A DNA stretch of 64,000 nt from Sepioteuthis lessoniana. Taxonomy: Eukaryota > Mollusca > Cephalopoda > Myopsida > Loliginidae. The translations under genes were made by a program, and so were the position numbers. Of this stretch, positions 55,516 through 64,000 are shown piece by piece. Position 1 is the stretch's first letter; the number at the start of each line of letters is the position of its first letter. The notes beneath the pieces were generated by a model. It had not been told where the DNA came from. It saw only the letters and a list, made by a program, of their open reading frames with translations, and did not search any database. The DNA lies in the NCBI GenBank assembly GCA_963585895.1, contig CAUZXS010000127.1, positions 62,001-126,000 on the forward strand, read 5' to 3'.

Positions 55516-56151
55516 CAGGGTGCAGCAGATTTACCTTTAACATTTTATGCTGACAACTGTGTGGTGCAAGTGAAATTAGGCAAGTGGCAAGAGTAGCTCC
55601 ATCTAACTAATATCTTATCATTTTAAATACGATCAGTTACTAACTTAGTTTGGACCAGTGCGCACGGTACTGTTAAAACGTTTCTTAAGACTTGTGAATC
55701 TATAATTTCTACATAGAACTTTTCGTATCCATTTCATGTTACATTGGAATGGTGCTTTTCTGGGTATGATTTTCAACTAATAAAACGTTTCTTAAGACTT
55801 TTGAATCTATAACTGCTACATAGAACTTTTCGTACCCATTTCATGTTACGTTGGAATGATGCTGTTCTGGGTATGATTTTCAACTAATAGCATTATCGAT
55901 TTTCTATCCAGAATAGCATCATTCTGACGCGAAATGAAGACCAAAAATTCTCTGTGTAGAAATTACAGATTCACAAAACTTAAAAAAAAACTTTCAGTGT
56001 CAAGTGCAAGTGGTACAACGGTCTAAGTCATCTTTGTAACTGATCGTATCTGAACACAAAATGATATAACACTAGCTTGATGGAGCTACCATTACCACTT
56101 GAAAACACAGATGATAGTTTAAAATGTAGGAGTTATTTCTATCGCACCCTG
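55516..56151. mobile_element. Foldback/MITE-like element with long inverted arms
   Basis: Ends cagggtgc and gcaccctg. The arms pair over their whole length: tagctccatct / gatggagcta, gatcagttac / gtaactgatcg, and gaatctataatttctaca / tgtagaaattacagattc. The left arm has an extra tandem copy of about 107 bp (aaaacgtttcttaagacttg at 55675 and 55782). The loop is near gcattatcgattttc. No coding capacity. A TA-rich target flank suggests a Tc1/mariner-type partner, which is inference. Confidence 0.8.
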
Positions 56152-56544
56152 TTTAAAGTTGATTTTCATATAAATCAAAGATATCAGAATTTTATCGTTT
56201 CTAGTGGAATACTAGACAATTAAAACGGATATTATTAGTTATTATTTATTACCAATGTCTACGGCATTGAAAAATTGAACAGGTAACAATCCAAAAATGT
56301 TTACATCCGTTATATATATTCATGAGATTTTATTTTTGATGAGAAAAATTTTATACTGTTGATTTTTTTGTAATAAATAATACCTAATAATATTTAGTTT
56401 CATAATGTTCCTCTAGAATTAATTTTAAAAAATTCTAGCGCATTCTTATTTACGGTAGATAGTCCCATAACCTGGTTTAGTCATTGAGACACTACTTCTA
56501 TTCCGTGTCTTAGGTAGGAATAACCTGGTAGAGACCATCCCTCT
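56152..56544. other. Unassigned AT-rich interval
   Basis: No match and no frame. Confidence 0.45.
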
Positions 56545-56755
56545 CCAACTAGTTTGAATTCAGAGTTTTCTTTCTCCTAGACCGGTTATCATGCCAAGGT
56601 GAAAGAGCACAGTCTGTCCGACTATTTATCATTGCTGGAGGCAGAATAGTTGAATTCATACCTTTTCTAAGAATATTAGCGCTATGTGAAATGCAAACAG
56701 CCATGTTCAGGATTTGAATTCGGGTAACCGAGCCTATTTTCTACTAACAAAAGTT
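56545..56755 (-). mobile_element. SINE A, copy 9, diverged
   Basis: gtttgaattcagagttttc, gctggaggcagaatagttg, ttcaggatttgaattcgg in reverse A order. Tail tip and head end decayed. Confidence 0.75.
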
Positions 56756-57163
56756 CTGCCACGAGCGAGATACACATACGAATTAAGATATTGAAACAAA
56801 TATCAAATTACGTTTAAATGCAAAACGCAAGCTCATAAAAGATGAAATTACCCTTAGTGAGTTCAGTTCATAAACCATTGTCCAATAAAGAATACTCCAA
56901 CAATTCTTTTTGATGATGATCTATCCTTGACGGACACTAGTCTGAGCCTATCACTGTCAGATCAGATAGATTTTTTTTCTTGCTAAATACAAGCAAGAAG
57001 CGTATCTACTCCAAATACAGCGATCAAATTTTCGTCCGACCTCAACCCTTTGTCTTTTCTCCCTTGGTTGAACCTACCAGAATTTGTTCCTCCCTGCATA
57101 ACTCTCAAAACTAGCGCACCACACAGGCTATCTTACCACGACAGAGTAAATAATCAAGAGGCA

Positions 57164-57372
57164 TGTATTTACCCAACCCTTCCGCTTAGAGCAGGCTGTG
57201 ACACAAGGTCACTTTTAAAGCAGATTACCACTGGTTTGACTTCAGGGTTTTCCTTTTTCTGAACTGGCTGCCTTATCAAAGCTAAAGAACGCAATCAATC
57301 TTACTATTTACCCACATTTGGAGTGGGGAGAACGTATGTTGGATTCATGCCTTTCCCTCGGACACAAGCTCG
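57164..57372 (-). mobile_element. SINE A, copy 10, 5'-truncated
   Basis: Tail cccaacccttccgcttagag, then body to gattcatgcctttccctc. Head absent. Confidence 0.75.
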
Positions 57373-58290
57373 AAGTAAAACTCAAATATTGTTTTGGATT
57401 GGTCATCATTATCATTGGTCATCATTCTGTAATCAGACGTCCACTGTAAACGGTTGTCATGCTACGTATACAATATTTTAGTTCGCCGTCACTAGGACTC
57501 TGTATTAGAGACTAATCAATCCCGATGAAACTGCTGACAAGATTGGAATGTATTTGCTTTCCAAGAGTTAAAGTCTTTAGCAAAGAATTCGGAAAAAAAA
57601 CGGTAAAGCTGAAGAAGAGAACTTGTTTCTCCAAGAGTTATTGCGTCTTGTGCAGTTCTTAAAAAAATACGGATAATGTCGTTTTTCCATGGAGAGTATA
57701 CAAATAAGCTGATCATTCAACTTATGTAGGTCCTTGATGCATCAAAAAAGAAATTGACGAAAAGTTTTCTTTTTAAAATAATGCCCCAGTTTCTGCCAGT
57801 CTCGCTACTAAAATCAACTCTGAAATTAAGAATGATGACTAGATACCATCTCAAATATTCAGACAAAAATTAACTTTACCATTCTCATCTTCAGACACTA
57901 ATCAATACATAGATATTCTGGTGGATAAGATTGTACTGTTATTTTTGGTGCTGCGAGCAGTCTAATATTGTGAGAAGATATATTCAGTTGGAAATTACAT
58001 TTTTTTGTTAGTATCAGTAGTTTCTTTTCTACAATAAATGTTAAAAAGTCACTGAATAAAAAGAAAACAGTCTTCCATAATCTGTTATTATTTCATCACT
58101 CTTCCAATAACCAAGCTCTCTGTGGCCATCTTTCTTTATGGGTCTAGAAATAGTTTTTGTAAACTGGCTAAGTGATACTAGTCGCTTTCAGACAGCTTTT
58201 TTTCCATACCAATTACAGGCGAAATACACAATATCCAAAGAAATGAGAAGGAAAAAAAATAAGAAAACCAGAAATTGGTGCTGAAATATT
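57373..58290. other. Unassigned interval
   Basis: AT-rich and unmatched. A 22-base segment is doubled (ggtcatcattatcattggtc, 57402-57430). No credible coding frame. Confidence 0.45.
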
Positions 58291-58299
58291 TGGATGTAA

Positions 58300-58640
58300 A
58301 TATTCTAATAAAAATATATCCTGATGACAATGTATTTTAATGATAAAATATATCATTAAAATATATTTTAATGACAATATATTTTAATGAAATATTGGAA
58401 TGAAAACGTATCTAAATGAAAATATATTTTAATGAAAATATATTTTAATGAAAATATGTTTTAATAACAAATATATCTTAATGAGAATATACCCTGATGA
58501 ACATTTATTTTAATAAAAATATATTTTACTGAAAATATTTTTTAATGAAATATTTGAATGAAAATATATTTTAATGATATTTTAAAGAAAATATATTTTA
58601 ATGAAAATGCTTTAATGAAACATTCTAATGTAAATTTGAA
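58300..58640. repeat. Degenerate short-unit tandem array
   Basis: About 17-bp units of the form aatatattttaatgaa with many variants (aatatatcttaatgag, aatataccctgatgaa). Confidence 0.85.
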
Positions 58641-58888
58641 TGTAACGGGCATTTTTCAACAATATTTTTTTTTTAAATTTCACTTAAAAATAACTTTTAA
58701 AATTTTTTTAATTTTCAGTCAAAAGAACATTATCAAAAATGTATGCATTAAAACAGCCCTATGTTTCCTAGTGAGTTAATTTTTTATTTGAAAATATTCA
58801 AGCAGTAGACAAACTATAATACTTCGAATTCAAGAACATTTGAATATCAACTTCAGGTTTTCTGATACTATTTTCTTCTTTTCTATAA

Positions 58889-58895
<7 letters not shown>

Positions 58896-58953
<58 letters not shown>
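58896..58953. repeat. (TG)n microsatellite
   Basis: (ta)n then about 24 tg units. The Cys/Val frames over it are not coding. Confidence 0.95.
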
Positions 58954-58977
58954 GGCATTTCACAAAGCGCTAATATC

Positions 58978-59500
58978 CTTGGGCAGCCCAGTCGGCGGGG
59001 GCAGCAGAATATGCCGACCGCATCTTTGCGTATGGGTAACACCTTATAACCAATGTCCTGAATATGATACTAAACTATCTGATGGGGAGGCTTCAGTTTT
59101 GGAGTTTAGGGGAATGTAGAGTACTCCTTCATTGCCATTAGTCCCAGGTCCACTCTGACACGGAGTGGTAATATCTGTTGGGTCCCATTAATGGGTCAGA
59201 TAGAATTGTTTAACCATTTAACTATGTGCAAATAAATCACTGATGTTAAATGGAATTGTTATTGTTGCATAGCAATGCTTGAAACCATTTAACTGTGTGC
59301 TAAAAATGATCTGTATGGATTAGAATTATTACTGTTGGATAGGAATACTTGAAACCCTTTAACTGTGTGCAAATAAATGAGCTCTGGCTTGGTCAATATG
59401 TTACCTACAAACAATTCGTTTACAAATTATATATATATATATATCTATGAACACGGTTTAGCATTAAATAACCTACAAAAATTGATATGCAATAAAAAAC
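58978..59500 (+). mobile_element. SINE C, copy 12
   Basis: Head gcccagtcggcgggggcag, body to 59200, three internal units (aatgcttgaaaccatttaac type), (ta)n, tail attaaataacctacaaaaat. Confidence 0.85.
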
Positions 59501-59514
59501 AATCTAACAACAAT

Positions 59515-59695
59515 TACTCTCGGGAAATGTATGAATCGAACTCTTGACCTTCCAGCTATGGGTAAAGAGTAGGGTAGACCGGGCTCTTTAACCTTGATAT
59601 GGCAACCATTCTAGGAGAAGGAAAACTCTGAACTCATACCGGTTAAACTCTGCTTGAAATGTGATCTTGAATCACATCCTGTTAGTACAACGAGG
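59515..59695 (+). mobile_element. SINE A, copy 11, 5'-truncated
   Basis: Begins in the body (tcgggaaatgtatgaatcg), continues through ccagctatgggtaaagagta and ctaggagaaggaaaactctg. The tail stops at atcacatcctgtt. Confidence 0.8.
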
Positions 59696-59702
59696 TTTAT
59701 AG

Positions 59703-59742
<40 letters not shown>

Positions 59743-59745
<3 letters not shown>

Positions 59746-59885
59746 ATGTAATTAGAAGAAAACTCAAATCTAGTTAAGTTATCATTATGAATTTATTTCA
59801 GCGAAGAATATCATTATAACCTTTTTCTCACCAGTTGACTGTACACGTTTAAATTGAGGTTGAAAAACACCAAATATGGATTACA
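59743..59885 (+). repeat. Repeat E, left copy
   Basis: About 140 bp from ataatgtaattagaagaa to gaggttgaaaaacaccaaat then atggattaca. Matches the reverse complement of 62170-62320. (ta)n on its outer side. Confidence 0.75.
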
Positions 59886-61855
59886 GGCAAACAGTAAACG
59901 AAGTGAGCAGAAGAAAGAGTACCGCGAAACTTAAACTGAAAGCTACTTGCCAAGAAGAACGAATATACATGTGGAAACCCCATTTCGAGAATTTACTCAG
60001 AAAACCTCCGAAAGTTATGCACGAACCAATCACGAAAATTATTAGTAATCAACTAGACATTAAACTCGGACAGTTTACGCAAGAAGAACTCGTCTCAGTA
60101 CTGAGAAAAATTAAAAATAGGAAAGCAGCTGAGCTTGATGAAATACTCCCAGAAGTATGAAAGACAAGGGAATTCGACGACATACTGCTCCGACACTGTA
60201 ATGCTGTATATAACCAGCACACAATAAACAGATGGACAAAGGGATCCATCCTCCCTTTCCCTAAGAAGGGTGACCTCGGAATAGCCAAGAAATACCGAGG
60301 TGTAACCCTTACATCCATAGCAGCCAAGATCTACAATGCTCTACAATGCAGTCGCATAGAACCCAAAATCGAGAAATAATTTGGAAGAACCAAAATGGCT
60401 TTCGGAGAAATCGATCCACGACATCACAAATTTTGACTATCCGTCGAATTCTAGAAGGTCTATGTGTAAAAACCTTGTGGCAACAATATTATTCGTCGAC
60501 TTCTCTAAAGCATTTGACTCCATACACAGAGGAGAGATGGAGCAAATACTTCCCGCCAACGACCTCTCCGAAGAAACCGTTGCAGTCATAATGATGCTAT
60601 ATAAAAACACGAAAGTAAAAGTCCGCTCACGGGATGAAGACACAGACTACTTCGACATTATAGTAGGTGTGCTACAGGAAGACCCATTAGCTCTATACTT
60701 TTTTATCATCTACCTAGACTACATGCTTAGAGCGTCTATAGATTTAATGAAGAAAAGCTGACAAAGGAAAGAAGCAGAAGATCCTATTTACCCAACCCCT
60801 CCGCTCGGGCAAGATATGACACAAGGTCAATTTTTAAGCGGAGTTTAACAGGTTTGAATTCAGAGTTTTCCTTCTCCTAGACTAGTTGCCTAACCAAGGC
60901 TGAAGAACCTAGTCTGTCCTACTATTTACCCATAGCTGGAGGGAGAATAATTGGATTCATACCTTTCCGAAGGGTATTAGTGCTATGTGAAATGCAATCA
61001 GTCTCGTCCAGGATTTGAACTCGTGTCGTCGTGTTCATTTCCTACGACGATAACAAATACACCACGGGCACCTCCAGAAGCAGAAGATACCCCGCACAAA
61101 CAATTATGGACGTGGACTACGCCGATGACATAGTGCTTCTGGAAAATACACCGCCCAAGCCGAATCCCTGCTACATAGTCTGGAACGAGCATCTGCAGGT
61201 AGCATAGGCCTCCATGTCGACGCAGAAAAGATGGAATACATGTGCTTTGATCAAAAACGTGACATCTCCACACTAAATGGTGGTCTTCTGAAACTATTAG
61301 ACAAGTTCACCTACCCAGGAAGCAGCGTCTTATCGACCAAAAATGACATCAACACTCGACTAACAAAAGCATGGACAGCTCTCGATAGGCTATTGGTCAT
61401 ATGGAAGTCAGGCCTGATGGATGAAATGAAAAGTTTTTTCCAAGCAGCGGTCATGTCGATACTGCTATATGAATACGCTCCATGGACGCTAACTAAACGT
61501 ATGGTGAAAAACCTCAACAGCAATATCACGAAAATGCTGCGAACTATATTGAACAAACGCTGGTGGCCACACCCCACAAATAGCAGCTGTACGGCAACAT
61601 ACCACCCATCACGAAAACTATCCAACTTAGACGAACCAGACATGCAGGACACTGCTGGAGAAGTAAGGACGAACTCATAAGTGACGTACTCCGGTGGACC
61701 CCTTCACAGGACGACCAGCTAGAACCTATATACAACAGCTCTGTACCGATACAAAGATATACCCTAGAAGATCGCTAGGGAGCGATGGACGATAGAGACG
61801 GGTGACGAGAGAGGGTCAGAGAGATCCATGCTGGCAGTGCGACTATATATATATA
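59886..61855 (+). pseudogene. Jockey-type LINE: reverse transcriptase, 5'-truncated and broken
   Basis: In order: LGQFTQEELVSVLRKIKNRKAA (truncated here to its visible start, about 60068-60130), GDLGIAKKYRGVTLTSIAAK (60270-60330), NGFRRNRSTTSQILTIRRIL (60393-60455), LFVDFSKAFDSIHRGEMEQ (60487-60545, RT motif A), YADD (61118-61129, catalytic motif C, intact), YMCFDQKRDISTLNGG, YPGSSVLSTKNDINTRLTKA, LLYEYAPWTLTKRMVK, and the C-terminal RRTRHAGHCWRS-like region in another frame (about 61635). In-frame stops and shifts are seen at about 60158, 60377 and 61595. A SINE A splits it between motifs A and C. The 3' end runs into (ta)n. Confidence 0.85.
60783..61075 (-). mobile_element. SINE A, copy 12, full length, inside the LINE
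   Basis: Complete reverse A: cccaacccctccgctcgggc at the left, cacgggcacctcc at the right. TSD agaagcagaagat at 60770-60782 and 61076-61088. Excision on paper rejoins the LINE sequence. The tRNA head has aacaaatacaccacggg where others have aaccattacacc, so the A box is damaged. Confidence 0.9.
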
Positions 61856-62133
61856 TATACATAAGGAAAAAAGAGGATGAAGGCTCCATTAACTGAAGTA
61901 TTTAACACATGTAAAAGGAGTAAACAGAAAAACGTATGGGGATAATAGTTTAGTTTACAAACTTACATTATTCAAAAAATTCCACCTGCTACAAAAAAAT
62001 CAAGGATTTGTTTAAATTAGGATGGGTTAATTTACAGGAACACCCTCTTTCTGGTTTCTTAATTTTTCTAATACTTTATTGTTTTAACCCCCTTTACTTT
62101 CGCCTGAAAATTTAGATCTATATACGTGTCTTT

Positions 62134-62169
<36 letters not shown>

Positions 62170-62176
<7 letters not shown>

Positions 62177-62320
62177 AATCTATATTTGCTATTTTTCAAC
62201 CTCAAATTAAACGTATGAAGTCATCTGATGAGCCGAAGAATATAATATCCTTTGCCAAAATGAATTTATAATGACAATTTAACTAGGGTTGAGTAATCTT
62301 CTACTTACATTATATACGCT
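62170..62320 (-). repeat. Repeat E, right copy
   Basis: Reverse complement of the copy at 59743: tttcaacctcaaattaaacg and gacaatttaactagggttgag. (ta)n on its outer left side. The two E copies flank the LINE in opposite orientation. Confidence 0.75.
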
Positions 62321-62471
62321 ATGTATGAGTTTTATAATATAAACCTGTATAGGAAATATATAATAATTGCCATACATCGAGCACTCCCATAGGTTCATAT
62401 GAAATTCCACATATATTCTATTCACGAATGACCCACACCCAATGTCTTCCGACGGCGACTAAATATTACTG

Positions 62472-62504
<33 letters not shown>

Positions 62505-62510
<6 letters not shown>

Positions 62511-63055
62511 CAGGTTAAGTCAGAAATTTTGAAATATTTTTGTACGTGCTAGTTGGTGACGCGTATATCACTTGACCGAAGCAGTTCAAGCCGTGGAAGA
62601 TACCCACTGTGGTTGGTAGTATCGTGCTAGTCGGTGCGCTGACAGGTTGTGCATTGCTTCACTCTTTGTGTGATTTAAAAGCTTCACAGATGAACGTGTA
62701 ATGGTACCTAATTCAGGAACATATGCTTTACAAGTTCGAACTCGACCATAACGCAGCAAAAGTAACCAAAAGATTTTTTTGTGCAAAAAGTAAAAGCGAA
62801 GTTGGTCACAGTACATTAACCGAATGGCTAGAGAAATTTCGCTCCGGTTGCAAGAATCTCGACGATCAGACAAGATGAAGTAGGAGTAAAACCGTGGATT
62901 TCATGGTCACACTCCAAACCATAGAAGTAAATGTGACGAGTAGCACTCGGAGAGTATCAGGCTTGGCATCTCACCTCCCAGTGCGGTTCGTCATCATCAT
63001 GATCTAACCCAAAACATCAGGAGCTATTGAATTGTGTCTCATACTATCAAAATAT
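62505..63055 (+). pseudogene. Mariner-like transposase, N-terminal fragment
   Basis: An ORF at 62723-62878 reads MLYKFELDHNAAKVTKRFFC then HSTLTEWLEKFRSGCKNLDD, the first helix-turn-helix of mariner transposases. After a stop it continues SRSKTVDFMVTLQTIEVN then TSSTRRVSGLASHLPV, the second helix-turn-helix. The catalytic DD34D part is absent. A possible 5' terminal repeat, tcaggttaagtcagaaattt, is at 62510. Too short for intact function. Confidence 0.75.
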
Positions 63056-63582
63056 TGTTAAAAAAATGTATTATATATTATACAATTTTGAGTGATGAAA
63101 TAAGGACATTTTCCACTGGGTCTTCACCAAAAAGAGTGTTTATAATTTGAACGTGGCCTGGTCAAATATTATATAATCAATTGATAAGAATTTGATAGAT
63201 TGAATGAATAGAAACTTAAAATGGGACTGAGACAAATTTAATTTATTTTATGAATTTAATAAATCTGTGAATCTATTCTTTCAGTAAATTTCTGTGTCGT
63301 TTGGATTTTTTGAAAGATTTAAGTCAAGCACTTGCAGTTCTTTCTTGACACAATGTTCGGTTATTCACAGTAAGGTTGAATAACTATTTCACCGAGTTCT
63401 CCTTGCCATTCTTTGAGGCAAAACACTTTCTGTTTTATTCGTCCAGGATTGTGGATCCGGAACGACTGTTTTTCTTCAAAAAACATTATTCTGAAAACCT
63501 TTCTAATTTAAAAATATATATATACAGAGTCAAAATTTTTATAAGTTTGCAAATATATTCGTTTACCATATGAGTTTGGGGA
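63056..63582. other. Unassigned AT-rich interval
   Basis: No matches and no supported frame. Confidence 0.4.
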
Positions 63583-63805
63583 TGTCCTCGTGGTCTTATG
63601 GTTAAATCACAGCGGAAACGTAGTAAGCGGGTTCGAACTCCAGTCTCGCTATTACATTCACTTTCCGACAAATACTTTTGAAAAAGGTATGGATCCTCCT
63701 AGCTATGCGTTAAATAGAATCCCTGCTCTTCTTCTAGTAGGATGGCTTTGGCATTAAATAACACAGCAAGGTTGATGTATCATTAAATCGAAGTACCCTT
63801 TTGAG
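63583..63805 (+). mobile_element. SINE D, copy 7
   Basis: Head gatgtcctcgtggtcttatgg, B box gggttcgaactcc, body aatacttttgaaaaaggtat, tail attaaataacacagcaaggt and gatgtatcattaa. Confidence 0.85.
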
Positions 63806-64000
63806 ACATCTGCCCTTGACTAGTTTCTTTTTTTGTAATTAAAAAAAAAAGATAGCTTAGAAAAGTGCGTCAGAAAAACTACAGATTTATGCCCTACTTA
63901 CTCAAGACTTCCTTGTCTGAATTGGTTAAACTTGTGGCGGGAGCTATAGTAGATACAGGTAAGGATAGGCCTTGTAATAATATAATCATCAAGAGATGCT

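Noticed and set aside
59876-60160. Intact 94-residue gene
   Set aside because: It is the upstream part of the jockey-type RT, ended by a stop at a codon where the family continues.

Overview
The window reads as non-coding, AT-rich DNA from a large animal genome. I see no intact host gene, no operon-like layout, and no real tRNA or rRNA gene. Tens of tRNA-derived SINE copies, decayed LINEs, two Penelope-like elements (PLEs), Tc1 and mariner relics, LTR-like insertions and long (AT)n, (AC)n, (CT)n and (GATA)n tracts account for most of the sequence. A mollusc, most likely a cephalopod such as an octopus, fits best. That assignment is inference from repeat style, not from a host gene.

My family labels are as follows. 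SINE A and D share a central body but have different tails. SINE B is a tRNA-headed family of about 250 bp. SINE C has a tRNA-like head without a clear B box, a variable block of internal repeats and a 3' tail shared with D. U2-SINE starts with the first 22 nt of U2 snRNA (one mismatch) and shares its 3' tail with A. LTR-L is a 540-bp TG..CA repeat. LINE G is a non-LTR element with a zinc-knuckle C-terminus and a 3'-terminal hairpin.

Layout: 0-7.3 kb holds nested SINEs, three LTR-L copies and a Tc1 relic inside GATA repeats. 7.9-20 kb holds SINE C copies, LINE G tails and a 1.7-kb (CTA)n minisatellite. 20-26.5 kb holds the fourth LTR-L copy and LINE G carrying the intact U2-SINE. 27-31 kb holds SINE C, AT-rich tandem repeats and a foldback element. 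31.5-38 kb holds two decayed PLEs with a hammerhead-ribozyme-like motif beside them. 38-41 kb is microsatellites. 42-48.7 kb holds LINE G on both strands and a four-deep nest (LINE G > SINE B > SINE A > unknown 833-bp element). 49.5-54.8 kb holds SINE C repeats, a 1,252-bp LTR-like insertion and a 77-bp satellite with higher-order structure. 55.5-63.8 kb holds a long foldback element, a jockey-like LINE and a mariner relic.

The pieces relate as layers of insertion. Many junctions keep clean target-site duplications (TSDs), so the order of events can be read directly. The items most worth follow-up are the U2-headed SINE, the hammerhead-like PLE terminus, the covarying LINE 3' hairpin, shared SINE tails on unrelated heads, and the SINE-derived satellite.
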